A stretch of 64,000 nt of DNA, taken from NCBI RefSeq assembly GCF_001187505.1, contig NZ_CP012150.1, positions 6,730,048 to 6,794,047 on the forward strand, given 5' to 3'. This document shows positions 1 to 9,321 of the stretch, piece by piece; the stretch's first letter is position 1, and the number at the start of each line of letters is the position of its first letter. This DNA is from Mycolicibacterium goodii. GTDB taxonomy: Bacteria > Actinomycetota > Actinomycetes > Mycobacteriales > Mycobacteriaceae. The translations under genes and the position numbers were made by a program. The notes beneath the pieces are model-generated. The model was not told the origin of the DNA. It saw only the letters and a list, made by a program, of their open reading frames with translations, and made no database searches.

Positions 1-32
1 GCCCCGGGCGGTCCGAGTAGAACGACTCTCAC
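1..32 (-). CDS. adk: Adenylate kinase, N-terminal fragment
   Basis: Only the first ten codons are inside the window. Read on the minus strand from a GTG at 32-30 they give (M)RVVLLGPPG, the start of the adenylate kinase P-loop (GPPGAGKGT in the family). The GTG overlaps the secY stop in a 4-nt GTGA, so the two genes are translationally coupled, which is the usual secY-adk order. The enzyme interconverts AMP, ADP and ATP in the cytoplasm. The rest lies beyond position 1. Confidence 0.9.
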   Translation of the reverse strand, partial: MRVVLLGPPG

Positions 33-1354
33 TTCAGGAACCCTTCGTAGTTACGTTGCATCAGCTGGCTCTCGATCTGCTTCACGGTGTCGAGACCGAC
101 ACCGATCATGATCAGAACCGCGGTCCCGCCGAACGGCAGGTTCTGTACCGATCCGGTGTTGCCGATCTCCAGGAACAGGTTCGGCAGGACGGCGATCACG
201 CCGAGGTAGATCGAGCCGGGCAGCGTGATGCGGCTCAGCACGTACCTTAGATAGTCCGCCGTCGGCTTGCCGGGACGGATGCCCGGGATGAAGCCGCCGA
301 ATTTCTTCATCTCGTCGGCACGCTCGTCGGGGTTGAACGTGATCGACACATAGAAATAGGTGAAGAACACGATCAGGCCGAAGTAGATCGCGATGTAGAC
401 GGGATCGGCGGGGTTGGTCAGGTAGTTCGCGACGAACTTGTCCCACCAGCCGGTGCCCGGGTTCGAGCTTCCGCTCTGGATCAGCTGTGTGATCAGGTGC
501 GGGATGTAGATCAGCGACGACGCGAAGATGACCGGGATGACGCCGGCCTGGTTGACCTTGAGCGGCAGGTAGGTCGAGGTGCCGCCGTACATCTTGCGGC
601 CCACCATGCGCTTGGCGTACTGGACCGGGATACGGCGTTGGCCCTGCTCGACGAACACCACGCCGATGATGATCACCAGGGCCGCGATGCAGACCGCGGT
701 GAACACGACGCCGCCGCGGCTTTCCAGGATGGTCTGGCCCTCGGCCGGGATGCGGGCGGCGATACCGGCGAAGATCAGCAGCGACATGCCGTTGCCGATG
801 CCGCGCTCGGTGACCAGCTCGCCCATCCACATCACCAGGGCCGCGCCTGCGGTCATGACCAGCACGATCACGATCAGGCCGAAGATCGAGCTGTCCTGGA
901 TGATGTCCAGCGAGCAGCCCTGCAGCAGGCCGCCGTTGGCGGCGAGCGCCACGATGCTGGTGGCCTGCAGAATCGCCAGCGCGATCGACAGGTACCGGGT
1001 GTACTGGGTCATCTTGGCCTGGCCGGCCTGACCTTCTTTACGCAGCTGTTCGAACCTCGGGATCACCACGGTGAGCAGCTGCACGATGATGCTCGCGGTG
1101 ATGTACGGCATGACGCCCACCGCGAACACCGTGAGCTGCAGCAGCGCACCGCCGGAGAACAGGTTGATCAGTGAGTAGATCTGGGCCGAGTCGCCACCGC
1201 TGACCTGCTCGATGCATTGCTGCACGTTGGGGTAGTTCACCCCGGGCGACGGGATCGAGGCACCGACCCGGTACAGGATGACCAGGCCCAAGGTGAACAG
1301 GATCTTGCGTCTGAGGTCGGCCGTTCGCAGCGACGAGATGAAAGCCGAAAGCAC
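29..1354 (-). CDS. secY: Protein translocase subunit SecY
   Basis: This is the channel-forming subunit of the SecYEG translocon in the cytoplasmic membrane. The 441-residue product begins (M)LSAFISSLRTADLRRK and has about ten hydrophobic segments. The family hallmarks are visible, including SPGVNYPNVQQC in the first periplasmic region and a cytoplasmic loop with NPDERADEMKKFGGFIPGIR. I chose GTG at 1354 because an AGGAGGAA ribosome-binding site lies just upstream. The open frame continues 14 codons further, to 1396, but those residues look unlike SecY. The gene is separated from the spc ribosomal operon by sppA, the LLM gene and the methyltransferases, a layout seen in mycobacteria. Confidence 0.97.
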   Translation of the reverse strand: MLSAFISSLRTADLRRKILFTLGLVILYRVGASIPSPGVNYPNVQQCIEQVSGGDSAQIYSLINLFSGGALLQLTVFAVGVMPYITASIIVQLLTVVIPRFEQLRKEGQAGQAKMTQYTRYLSIALAILQATSIVALAANGGLLQGCSLDIIQDSSIFGLIVIVLVMTAGAALVMWMGELVTERGIGNGMSLLIFAGIAARIPAEGQTILESRGGVVFTAVCIAALVIIIGVVFVEQGQRRIPVQYAKRMVGRKMYGGTSTYLPLKVNQAGVIPVIFASSLIYIPHLITQLIQSGSSNPGTGWWDKFVANYLTNPADPVYIAIYFGLIVFFTYFYVSITFNPDERADEMKKFGGFIPGIRPGKPTADYLRYVLSRITLPGSIYLGVIAVLPNLFLEIGNTGSVQNLPFGGTAVLIMIGVGLDTVKQIESQLMQRNYEGFLK

Positions 1355-1678
1355 TCTTCCTCCTGCGCAGCCGACCTTCACAGCGCGGCGTGCCAAATGG
1401 GGCTGGTGGGTCCAGCGTCAATGGTCAAGTCATGTCCGGCTTGTCTGCAGGCGCGCAGCCTGCGAACTCAGCCGTCAAACAGTCTACGAGAGTAACAGGA
1501 GCCCTCGCGCCGGCCCGCATCGATGGCGGGTGCGGCCGGTCCGGAACTCGGTCAGAGAAACCTTTCAGATTCGGAGCGTACAGTCGGCGACAGCTCGTTA
1601 TAGGGCCTAACTAATACCCGCACCCACCGCTCATGCGGGTGCGTACCTCACCTACGAGACAGACGAAAAGGGGGCGTC
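1355..1678. other. Intergenic region between secY and methyltransferase 1
   Basis: This is a 324-bp divergent region that must carry promoters for secY (minus) and the methyltransferase tandem (plus). I see no confident -35/-10 pair in either direction. A small stem-loop lies at 1616-1640 (ACCCGCA at 1616-1622 pairing with TGCGGGT at 1634-1640), about 40 nt before the methyltransferase start and presumably in its 5' leader. No RNA gene is recognisable. Confidence 0.5.
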
Positions 1679-2593
1679 ATGGCGCGCACTCACGACGACA
1701 CCTGGGACCTCGCATCCAGCGTCGGCGCAACCGCGACGATGGTGGCCGCGGCGCGGGCGCTGGCGACCAGTGCCGACGATCCGGTCATCGACGACCCGTT
1801 CGCCGCACCTCTGGTGCGTGCGGTCGGCGTCGAATTCTTCACCAAGCTGGTCGACGACAGCTTCGATCTGTCGGCCCTCGACGAGGAAGGGCGCGCAGGC
1901 CTGACCCGGTTCGCCAACGTGATGGCGGCCCGCACCCGCTTCTTCGACGACTTCTTCCTCGACGCCTCGCGTGCCGGGATCCGCCAGTCGGTGATCTTGG
2001 CGGCGGGCTTGGATGCGCGGGCCTACCGACTGCCGTGGCCGGCGGGCAGCGTGGTGTTCGAGATCGACCAGCCCGAGGTCGTCGAGTTCAAGACCAAGGC
2101 GCTGGCCGATCTCGGCGCGCTGCCCACGACCGACCGCCGGACCGTGGCGGTTGATCTGCGCTTCGACTGGCCCGCCGCGCTGGCCGAGGCGGGCTTCGAC
2201 GCGGGCAAGCCGACCGCGTGGATCGCCGAGGGCCTGTTCGGCTACCTGCCGCCCGAGGCCCAGGACCGTCTGCTGGACCAGATCACCGAACTCAGCGCCC
2301 CGGGCAGCCGGATCGCCGCCGAAGGCGTGCCCGCCACCAAGGAGGAGGACCGTGCGGCGATCGCAGCGCGGATGAAGGACTTCTCCGACCGCTGGCGCGC
2401 CCACGGGTTCGACCTGGACTTCACCGAACTGGTGTTCCTCGGTGACCGCGCCGACGTCACCAGTTATCTGCAGGGGCACGGCTGGAAGACCACCAGCATG
2501 ACCTCCGATGAACTGCTGGTCCACACCGGACTGCCGCCGGTCGACGACGAAGTCCAGTTCGGGTCCATCGCCTACATCTCCGCGCGGAGGTAG
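1679..2593 (+). CDS. SAM-dependent methyltransferase, tandem copy 1
   Basis: The 304-residue protein belongs to the mycobacterial family of putative SAM-dependent methyltransferases related to leucine carboxyl methyltransferase (PF04072/TIGR00027). The N-terminus carries [17 protein letters not shown]. The SAM-binding motif is [13 protein letters not shown], followed by [18 protein letters not shown] at 1679 follows a purine-rich AAAAGGGGG. It is the first of four paralogues separated by only 5-11 nt. The natural substrate is unknown, and family membership says nothing firm about it. Confidence 0.93.
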   Translation: MARTHDDTWDLASSVGATATMVAAARALATSADDPVIDDPFAAPLVRAVGVEFFTKLVDDSFDLSALDEEGRAGLTRFANVMAARTRFFDDFFLDASRAGIRQSVILAAGLDARAYRLPWPAGSVVFEIDQPEVVEFKTKALADLGALPTTDRRTVAVDLRFDWPAALAEAGFDAGKPTAWIAEGLFGYLPPEAQDRLLDQITELSAPGSRIAAEGVPATKEEDRAAIAARMKDFSDRWRAHGFDLDFTELVFLGDRADVTSYLQGHGWKTTSMTSDELLVHTGLPPVDDEVQFGSIAYISARR

Positions 2594-2598
2594 CACCG

Positions 2599-3501
2599 AT
2601 GGCACGAACCGACGGCGACACCTGGGACCTGGCCTCGAGTGTCGGCGCGACGGCCACCCTGGTGGCCGTCGCCCGCGCGATCGCCACGGCCGAACCGAAC
2701 CCGCTGATCGACGATCCCTACGCCGCCGACCTGGTGCGGGCCGTCGGGGTGGAGTTCTTCACCAAACTCGTCGACGGCGACATCACGCTGGACGGCGACG
2801 ACGCCGCAGCAGCGGAGTTGACGGTGTCGATGATGGCCGTGCGGACCCGCTTCTTCGACGACTTCTTCTGTGACGCGGCGGGCGCGGGTCTGCGCCAGGC
2901 CGTGATCCTCGCGTCGGGCCTGGACTCACGGGCCTACCGCCTCGGATGGCCGGCAGGCACGGTCGTCTACGAGATCGACCAACCGCAGGTCATCGAGGCC
3001 AAGACCGCGGCCATGGCCGCGATCGGCGCCACGGAAACAGCCGAGCGTCGCACGGTCGCGGTGGACCTGCGCGACGACTGGCCCGCCGCCCTGCGCGACG
3101 CCGGGTTCGATCCGCAGCGGCCCACCGCGTGGATCGCCGAAGGCCTGCTCGTCTATCTGCCGCCCGCGGCACAGGACCTGTTGTTCGACAACATCACCGC
3201 GCTGTCGGCGCCGGGCAGCTGGCTGGCCACCGAGTTCCACCACGATGTCGGATCGATCCTGCAGGCCCGTGGTCGGGCGATGGCCGACCGCTGGCGCGAC
3301 CACGGTTTCGACGTCGACCTGTCCACCCTCTGGTACGTCGGCGACCGGAATCCGGCCGACGAGTATCTAACCGAGCACGGCTGGCGGGTCAGCACGCGCA
3401 CCCGCCCCGAGGTGTTCGAGGCCTACGGCCGCCCCTTCCCCGACCGCGACGACACCGCACCGATGCGGCGGTCGCTGGCGATCACCGCAACACGTGATTA
3501 G
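2599..3501 (+). CDS. SAM-dependent methyltransferase, tandem copy 2
   Basis: The 300-residue paralogue of the preceding gene starts 5 nt after its stop, so the two are almost certainly co-transcribed. It has the same N-terminal signature ([17 protein letters not shown]), SAM motif ([15 protein letters not shown]) and acidic strand-2 motif ([15 protein letters not shown]). It also carries the late motif [14 protein letters not shown] shared across the set. The C-terminus differs from copy 1 (it ends SLAITATRD). No substrate can be assigned from sequence. Confidence 0.93.
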   Translation: MARTDGDTWDLASSVGATATLVAVARAIATAEPNPLIDDPYAADLVRAVGVEFFTKLVDGDITLDGDDAAAAELTVSMMAVRTRFFDDFFCDAAGAGLRQAVILASGLDSRAYRLGWPAGTVVYEIDQPQVIEAKTAAMAAIGATETAERRTVAVDLRDDWPAALRDAGFDPQRPTAWIAEGLLVYLPPAAQDLLFDNITALSAPGSWLATEFHHDVGSILQARGRAMADRWRDHGFDVDLSTLWYVGDRNPADEYLTEHGWRVSTRTRPEVFEAYGRPFPDRDDTAPMRRSLAITATRD

Positions 3502-3509
3502 GAGTTCGC

Positions 3510-4406
3510 ATGGCACGAACTGACGGAGACACCTGGGACCTGGCGACCAGCGTCGGGTCAACCGCGACCGGGGTCGCGGCGATGCGAGCGCTCGCGACCA
3601 GGCAGCCCGACCCGCTCATCGACGACCCGTTCGCCGACGCGCTGGTCAAGGCGGTGGGTCTGGAGCACTGCATCGAACTGGCCAACGGCGAGCTCTGCGT
3701 CGAAGGTGACCCGATGCTGGACCTGCAGCGCATGTGCGAGCAGATCGCTGTGCGCACAAGGTTTTTCGACGATTTCTTCCAGTCGTCCTGTACCGACGGG
3801 ATCCGCCAGGCCGTGATCGCGGCCGCCGGTCTGGACACCCGGGCCTACCGGCTGTCCTGGCCCGCGAGTGCCGTGGTGTTCGAGGTCGACCAGCCCGCGG
3901 TGATCGAGTTCAAGACCCGCACGCTCGCCGAGCTGGGTGCCGAACCCGCCGCAGGCCGGCGCACCGTCGCCATCGATCTGCGCGAGGACTGGCCCGCGGC
4001 CCTGCGTGATGCCGGCTTCGACCCGCAGCAGCCCACTGCCTGGATCGCCGAAGGTCTGCTGATCTATCTGCCGCCCGAGGCCCAGGACCGGCTGCTGGAC
4101 AACATCACCGCGCTGTCGGCGCCGGGCAGCCGGCTGGCCACCGAGCACATGGATCAGCACATGCTCACCGAAGGCGTCACCAAGCGGCTCAGCGAGTGGT
4201 CGCGGCGGGTGGGCAGCGCGGTCGATGTGACGGACCTCTTCTACACCGGTGACCGCAATGCAGCGGGCGACTACCTGCGCGGGCTGGGCTGGCAGGTCAC
4301 GGTGCAGACGTCACGCGAGGCCTACGCTGGTCATGGCTTCGAATATCCCGAGGAGATGGCCGAACTCTCCGGCGACTCGGGGTACCTGTCGGCACACCTG
4401 AGGTGA
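3510..4406 (+). CDS. SAM-dependent methyltransferase, tandem copy 3
   Basis: This is the third tandem paralogue, 298 residues, 8 nt after copy 2. The N-terminus reads [17 protein letters not shown], the SAM motif [15 protein letters not shown], and then [15 protein letters not shown] and [19 protein letters not shown]. The acidic insert after the first helix is longer than in copies 1 and 2 ([15 protein letters not shown]). The stop lies 11 nt before the ATG of copy 4. It is a predicted cytoplasmic methyltransferase of unknown substrate. Confidence 0.93.
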   Translation: MARTDGDTWDLATSVGSTATGVAAMRALATRQPDPLIDDPFADALVKAVGLEHCIELANGELCVEGDPMLDLQRMCEQIAVRTRFFDDFFQSSCTDGIRQAVIAAAGLDTRAYRLSWPASAVVFEVDQPAVIEFKTRTLAELGAEPAAGRRTVAIDLREDWPAALRDAGFDPQQPTAWIAEGLLIYLPPEAQDRLLDNITALSAPGSRLATEHMDQHMLTEGVTKRLSEWSRRVGSAVDVTDLFYTGDRNAAGDYLRGLGWQVTVQTSREAYAGHGFEYPEEMAELSGDSGYLSAHLR

Positions 4407-4417
4407 GGACGTCCATG

Positions 4418-6220
4418 GCACGCAGTGACAACGACACATGGGATCTGGCGTCGAGCGTGGGGGCGACGGCAACGATGGTCGCGACCGGGCGCGCCGTCGT
4501 CAGCCGGGATCCCAACGGACTCATCAACGATCCGTTCGCGGCTCCGCTGGTGCGGGCCGTCGGGATCGAGGTCTTCACGGCGATGGCGGACGGCACGCTC
4601 GACATCGAGAAGGTGGTGCCGGAGGCGGGGGCGCGGGTGCGCGCCAACATCGACGAGATGGCCGTGCGGACGAAGTTCTTCGACGACTACTTCCTGGCCG
4701 CAACCGAGGGTGGTGTGCGGCAGGCGGTGATTCTCGCCTCCGGCCTCGATTCCCGCGCCTACCGGTTGGCGTGGCCGGACGGCACCGTGGTGTTCGAGGT
4801 CGACCAACCCGACGTCATCGAGTTCAAGACCCGCACACTGGCCGACCTGGGTGCCGCACCCACCGCCGAGCGGCGCACGGTGTCGATCGATCTGCGTTAC
4901 GACTGGCCCGCCGCGTTGCGGGCCGCCGGATTCGACCCGAAGGCGCCGACCGCGTGGTGCGCCGAGGGTCTGCTGATCTATCTGCCACCCGAGGCACAAG
5001 ACCTGTTGTTCGACCGGATTCACGATCTCAGCGTTCCCGGCAGCACGGTGGCCACCGAATTCGTACCCGCCCTCAAGGATTTCGACCCGGAGAAGGCGCG
5101 CGAGGCGACCGAGATGTTCACCCGCATGGGCCTGGACATCGACATGCCCTCGCTGATCTACCACGGCGAACGGCATTCGGCCGCGGACTATCTCGGCGCC
5201 AAAGGCTGGCAGATGGACAGTGTGGCGCGGGCAGCGTTGTTCACCCGCTGCGGCCTGCCCGCACCGCAGCGCAACGAGGACGATCCGCTCGGTGAGATCT
5301 TCTACGTCAGCGGCACTTTGGTCTCACGGCTCGCACCCGATCGAACCCGATTGAGCCCGCGGCGGTACATCCGTTCAGGATGCGCGGGCGGGCTCCTGGT
5401 AGTCCAACTGCGGTGGCGCCTCTGGCGTCCCGGGAATCTCGGTGCCGTTGATCGGGCAACGTGCGGTCTCGGGCATTCTCACCAGCGAGATCGCACCGAC
5501 GAGGCAGGCCGCCATCATGTAGTAGGCAGGCACCAGGTTGTCGCCGGTCAGGTTGACCAACCAATCGTTGATCGCGGGCGCGGTGCCGCCGAAGATCGAG
5601 GTCGACACGTTGTAGGCGATCGCGAAGCCCGCGAACCGCACCTGCGTCGGGAACATCGCCGGGAACGTCGCCGAGATCGTCGCCAGCTGCGGTACGTACA
5701 GCAGGCCGAGAACCGCGAAACCGATCACGGCGCCGAGCAGGTTCGTGCTCATGAGCATGAACATCGGCACACCCGCCACAAACAGCCCGATCAGCGAGAT
5801 CCACCACATCGGTTTGCGCCCAACACGATCCGAGATTCGGCCGGCGAACGGCAGGAACACCATCATCGACAGCATGCCGATGATCGGCACCACCAGCGAC
5901 TGATCCGTGGACAGGCCGACGGCGCTCTCCAGATAGGTCGGCATGTAGGTGAGCAGTGTGTAGTTCACCACGTTGAGCGCCACAACCAGGCCGCCGAGGC
6001 GCAGGATCGGGCTCCAGCAGTCGACCATCCGGGCCTTGAACTCGCCGGTCGGCCGGTCCTCGGGCTCGCCGGTCTCTTCCAGTTCGCGGTAGCTCGGGGT
6101 GTCTTCGAGCCGCGACCGCAGGTACACGCCGATCAGGCCGAGCGGCGCGGCTATCAGGAACGGCAATCGCCAGCCCCACGAGCCCATCTGATCGTCGGAG
6201 AGCAGAATCCTCGTGTCTGA
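4418..6220 (+). CDS. SAM-dependent methyltransferase, tandem copy 4, with read-through 3' extension
   Basis: The methyltransferase domain occupies roughly residues 1-300. It starts [16 protein letters not shown], has the SAM motif [16 protein letters not shown], then [15 protein letters not shown], and should finish near EIFYVSG at about 5317. No in-frame stop follows until 6218-6220. The frame therefore continues for about 300 more residues as an Arg/His-rich, low-complexity antisense translation of the neighbouring MFS remnant. A GTG at 4403 overlaps the previous stop, but ATG 4418 matches the paralogues. The domain is secure. The extension is probably a lost stop codon (deletion or frameshift at the junction) rather than functional protein. 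Confidence 0.75.
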   Translation, partial: ARSDNDTWDLASSVGATATMVATGRAVVSRDPNGLINDPFAAPLVRAVGIEVFTAMADGTLDIEKVVPEAGARVRANIDEMAVRTKFFDDYFLAATEGGVRQAVILASGLDSRAYRLAWPDGTVVFEVDQPDVIEFKTRTLADLGAAPTAERRTVSIDLRYDWPAALRAAGFDPKAPTAWCAEGLLIYLPPEAQDLLFDRIHDLSVPGSTVATEFVPALKDFDPEKAREATEMFTRMGLDIDMPSLIYHGERHSAADYLGAKGWQMDSVARAALFTRCGLPAPQRNEDDPLGEIFYVSGTLVSRLAPDRTRLSPRRYIRSGCAGGLLVVQLRWRLWRPGNLGAVDRATCGLGHSHQRDRTDEAGRHHVVGRHQVVAGQVDQPIVDRGRGAAEDRGRHVVGDREAREPHLRREHRRERRRDRRQLRYVQQAENRETDHGAEQVRAHEHEHRHTRHKQPDQRDPPHRFAPNTIRDSAGERQEHHHRQHADDRHHQRLIRGQADGALQIGRHVGEQCVVHHVERHNQAAEAQDRAPAVDHPGLELAGRPVLGLAGLFQFAVARGVFEPRPQVHADQAERRGYQERQSPAPRAHLIVGEQNPRV

Positions 6221-6259
6221 CGCCCGGCACTTGCGCTCCCGTAAATTACGGGGCGCCAA
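5375..6259 (-). pseudogene. MFS metabolite:H+ symporter, 5'-truncated
   Basis: Only the C-terminal part of a ProP/metabolite:H+ symporter-type MFS protein is present. Homology-like sequence begins at GSWGWRLPFLIAAPLG (about 6187), which in intact relatives sits near residue 180 at the end of TM5/TM6. It then runs through the central loop (SRLEDTPSYRELEE) and TM7-12 to a TGA at 5375. The 25 residues upstream (MAPRNLRERKC...) do not look like a transporter. TM1-5 are missing, so it should not transport. It lies wholly antisense to the extension of methyltransferase copy 4, which suggests one deletion or rearrangement damaged both genes. Confidence 0.8.
6238..6252. repeat. Perfect 15-bp palindrome near the MFS truncation point
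   Basis: CCCGTAA and TTACGGG are perfect 7-bp arms around a single A. It lies just upstream of the truncated MFS homology and about 165 bp from the end of sppA. It could be an operator or the mark of a rearrangement. There is no direct support for either. Confidence 0.4.
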
Positions 6260-6418
6260 GCCGGTTCAAGATCGGCCCAGCACGACGCGACCGTAGTTGT
6301 CGGCTTCCATCTCGTGCGGGGGTGAGGTTACCCCCTGACGGACGAAATTACACATGGGAGTGTCATCGTCGCCGACGCACCCCCATGCGTGACCCGTGCT
6401 CGAAACTTCAAGATCGCG

Positions 6419-8203
6419 TCAGAAGCGGTACTCCCCCAGCCACAATGCGCTCGATCCCGTCATCGAGCGTTCCGCCTCGTCGAGTACACCCATCACCGAT
6501 TTGCCGAGCAGTGCAGCCACGGCCTGCGGCAGCGATGCGGCCGCGGGTTGCGAAGACGGCTTGGGCCGCAACATGTCCAGCCACGAAGAACCCGGGTAGC
6601 TCACCACACGCGCGTCGACATCCTCGTCGAAACCGGCGAGCACCTTCGCACGCGTCACCGCGGTGCGAAGCCCGCCGAGGCGGTCGACAAGACCGCGTTC
6701 CTTCGCATCCGCGCCGCTCCAAACACGTCCCCGTGCAAGGGATTTCATCTTCCCAAGCGGAATCTTGCGACCTTCGGCGGCGCGTTCGACGAAATCGCGG
6801 TAGAGCAGGTCGGCCTCGGCTTCGACACGCGCATGCTGCTCGTCGGTGAACGGCGCGTCGGTCGACCACGCATCGGCATTTGCGTTGGTGCGCACCGCAT
6901 CTGAGCCCACACCGAGTTTGTCTTTCAGCTCGCGGGACACAAACTTTCCGGTCAGCACACCGATCGATCCGGTGATCGTGCCCGCGTTGGCGACGATCTC
7001 GTCGGCGGCCATCGACACGTAGTACCCGCCCGAGGCCGCAACGGCACCCATCGACGCCACCACGGGTTTACCCGATTCACGCGTCCGGATGACCTCGCGC
7101 CAGATGGTTTCCGATCCGGTCACCGATCCTCCCGGACTGTCCACCCGCAGGACGACCGCGGCCACATCGTCATTCGCGGCGGCCTCCCGCAGCGCCGCGG
7201 CGATGGTGTCGCCCCCGGCACTGGAACGGCCGAACGGTAACGGCTGCGGTCCGCCCCGTCCGCTGACGATGGCACCGTGCAGCGTCACCACCGCGATCGT
7301 CGGCTTGGTCTTACGTCCGGGCAGCGGCGGCAGCGACGGAGCGGGTTTGGGCGCGGTCGCTTTCGCATACCGCGACAGGAACAGTCGCGGTGGCGCGTCA
7401 TCGTCGTCGGCGTCGGTGTTCTCGGGCCCACCGGCGAGTTCACCGATCCGCGAATATGCCTCGTCCCGGAAACCGATGCGGTCCACCAGTCCCGCGGTGA
7501 CCGCGGCCTCGCGCAACAACGGGGCCTGATCGGCCAGCGCGTCGATGGCGTCCGGGTCGAGGCCGCGTGACTGCGCGATGCTCTGCCACACCTGCTCGCG
7601 CAGGCTTTCGATCAGTCGGGCGTCGGCTTCCCGGTGCGGTTCGGTGTAGGAGTCTTCGGTGAAAACGTTTGCCGCGGACTTGTATTCGCCGCGCGCGATG
7701 AACTGTGCCTCGATGCCGGCCTTGTCGAGGGCATCACGCAGGAACATCGCGTTCGTCGCGAACCCGATGAGCCCCACAGATCCGGCCGGTTGCATCCAGA
7801 TCTCGCGGAACGCCGAGGCCAGGTAGTACGACATCGTGCCGGGATAGGTCTCGGCCCAGGCCACTGTCGGCTTTGCCTCGCCGAACGCCACGATCGCGTC
7901 CCGCAACTCCTGCACCGGGCCGGGCGCCGCGGCGGGCAGTTGCACGCGCGCGATCAATCCGGCCACCCGGTCGTCCTCGGCGGCACGGTGGATCGCCGCG
8001 ACCGCTTGGCGCAGCACCACAGGTCGCCCGCCGCCGGCGATCATCGCCAACGGGTCGAATCCGGTGGTCTCGGGCGGGATCGACATGAGATCGAGTTCGA
8101 GCACGCATCCGTCGGGCACACCGTTGTGGCGCGCGGTGTCGACGCGGCGCACGAGCGCCCGCAGATCTTCCTGGCCGGGGATTCCTGGGAGAAAACCGAA
8201 CAT
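6419..8203 (-). CDS. sppA: Signal peptide peptidase SppA, 67-kDa type
   Basis: The 594-residue serine protease has the duplicated peptidase S49 layout of the long SppA form. The N-terminal repeat carries the general-base lysine in RGEYKSAANVF (K175). The C-terminal repeat carries the nucleophile in VAASGGYYVS (S391), followed by TITGSIGV. In the family it degrades cleaved signal peptides and membrane-associated fragments. I see no clear N-terminal membrane anchor, although the first residues (MFGFLPGIPG) are hydrophobic. It sits between the spc operon and secY, as sppA does in other mycobacteria, but is separated from rplO by an oppositely oriented gene. Confidence 0.93.
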   Translation of the reverse strand: MFGFLPGIPGQEDLRALVRRVDTARHNGVPDGCVLELDLMSIPPETTGFDPLAMIAGGGRPVVLRQAVAAIHRAAEDDRVAGLIARVQLPAAAPGPVQELRDAIVAFGEAKPTVAWAETYPGTMSYYLASAFREIWMQPAGSVGLIGFATNAMFLRDALDKAGIEAQFIARGEYKSAANVFTEDSYTEPHREADARLIESLREQVWQSIAQSRGLDPDAIDALADQAPLLREAAVTAGLVDRIGFRDEAYSRIGELAGGPENTDADDDDAPPRLFLSRYAKATAPKPAPSLPPLPGRKTKPTIAVVTLHGAIVSGRGGPQPLPFGRSSAGGDTIAAALREAAANDDVAAVVLRVDSPGGSVTGSETIWREVIRTRESGKPVVASMGAVAASGGYYVSMAADEIVANAGTITGSIGVLTGKFVSRELKDKLGVGSDAVRTNANADAWSTDAPFTDEQHARVEAEADLLYRDFVERAAEGRKIPLGKMKSLARGRVWSGADAKERGLVDRLGGLRTAVTRAKVLAGFDEDVDARVVSYPGSSWLDMLRPKPSSQPAAASLPQAVAALLGKSVMGVLDEAERSMTGSSALWLGEYRF

Positions 8204-8234
8204 GGACCGAGCCTACCGACGCTCCGTTTGACCG

Positions 8235-8292
8235 CGAGCAGACGCGAAGGTCCCCGCATTTGTGTGGAAATGGGTACTTTGGCGTCTGCTCG
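8235..8292. repeat. Long imperfect palindrome, GAGCAGACG family, copy 1
   Basis: The ends CGAGCAGACGC and GCGTCTGCTCG face each other around an imperfect inner stem (GGTCCCC... against ...GGGTACTTT). Unlike the other copies it sits in a divergent intergenic region, between the starts of sppA (8203) and the LLM gene (8313), so it cannot be a simple 3' terminator for either. Related elements occur at 9252-9311 and 62604-62661. Confidence 0.8.
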
Positions 8293-8312
8293 GACGTCGT
8301 ACGGTGGTAGGG

Positions 8313-9242
8313 GTGACGACGTTCTCGATCTCCATCCCGCAGCTCGACACCGGCCGCTTCGATGCCGCGGGCATCAAGGAATACCTGGCCCGCGCCGAGG
8401 AGCTCGGTTTCGAGGGCGGGTGGACCCTGGAGCAGACCGTCGGCCACGCCCCGCTGATCGCGCCTCTGGAGTTGCTGTCGTACGCGGCTGCGGTCACGAC
8501 GCGCCTGCGCCTGGGCGTCGCGGTCCTGGTGGCGTCGTTGCACGATCCGCTGCAGTTGGCGGCGTCGATCACGGCCGTCGATCGACTGAGCCACGGTCGC
8601 GTGGATGTGGGTGTCGCCCCGGGCGGCGGGTCGCGTCAGTTCCGGGCGTTCGGCGTCGACCCGTCGACGTTCATCTCCAGCTTCACCGAGGGGTTGGAGC
8701 TCATGAAAGCGGCGTGGTCGGACGAGCCGCGGGTGACGTTCCACGGCCGTTTCCGCGACGTCGACGACCTGCCCATCACGCCCAAGCCCGTGCAGCGTCC
8801 GCATCCGCCGATCTGGTTCGGCGCCAACGCCCCCAAGGCCCTCGCGCGGGCCGTGCGCCTCGGTGACGCGTTCCTCGGCGCGGGATCGTCGACCACGGCA
8901 CACTTCGCCGAGGCGGTGCGCACCGTGCACGAGGAACTCGACAAGCAGGGCAAGGATCCCGGCGACTTCCGCATCGGCAAGCGGGTGTATCTCATGGTCG
9001 ATGACGATGCCGCCCGCGCGCGGGAGCGGGTGCGCGCCGGGCTGCACCGGATCTACGGCCCGAAGGCCGATCTGGCGGCGGTGGCCGTCGCCGGTACGGC
9101 CGACGATGTGGCACGCGGATTACGTGAGGTGATCGACGCCGGCGCGCAGACCGTGCTGCTCAACCCGACCGGCGCCGATGTCGAAGAGGACCGCGAGCAG
9201 ATGGAACGCCTGGCCGCCGACGTGATCCCCCAGCTCGTCTGA
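8313..9242 (+). CDS. LLM-class flavin-dependent oxidoreductase
   Basis: The 309-residue protein has the luciferase-like monooxygenase TIM-barrel pattern. The first strand is FSISIPQLDTGRFD, followed by AEELGFEGGWTLEQ and RLRLGVAVLVAS. The family loop LSHGRVDVGVAPGGG comes next, and then PHPPIWFGANAPKALARAVRLGD. In mycobacteria such proteins use F420 or FMN and often act on small xenobiotics or ketones; the substrate here is unknown. I chose GTG 8313 over an upstream ATG at 8262, because the latter would begin inside the palindromic element. The gene is flanked on both sides by copies of that element. Confidence 0.88.
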   Translation: MTTFSISIPQLDTGRFDAAGIKEYLARAEELGFEGGWTLEQTVGHAPLIAPLELLSYAAAVTTRLRLGVAVLVASLHDPLQLAASITAVDRLSHGRVDVGVAPGGGSRQFRAFGVDPSTFISSFTEGLELMKAAWSDEPRVTFHGRFRDVDDLPITPKPVQRPHPPIWFGANAPKALARAVRLGDAFLGAGSSTTAHFAEAVRTVHEELDKQGKDPGDFRIGKRVYLMVDDDAARARERVRAGLHRIYGPKADLAAVAVAGTADDVARGLREVIDAGAQTVLLNPTGADVEEDREQMERLAADVIPQLV

Positions 9243-9251
9243 CATCTCTGG

Positions 9252-9311
9252 GCGAGCAGACGCGAAAGTGCCCCTTTTCAGGTGAAAAGGGGCACTTTCG
9301 TGTCTGCTCGC
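9252..9311. terminator. Near-perfect long hairpin, GAGCAGACG family, copy 2; bidirectional terminator
   Basis: Arms of about 28 nt (CGAGCAGACGCGAAAGTGCC onwards) pair with one mismatch around a tiny loop. The inner part CCCCTTTT/AAAAGGGG gives a run of T on either strand. It lies between the stop of the LLM gene (9242, plus) and the stop of rplO (9322, minus), so it can terminate both. Its outer ends match the elements at 8235 and 62604 while the inner sequence differs. Confidence 0.85.
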
Positions 9312-9321
9312 GCAGTGAAAT

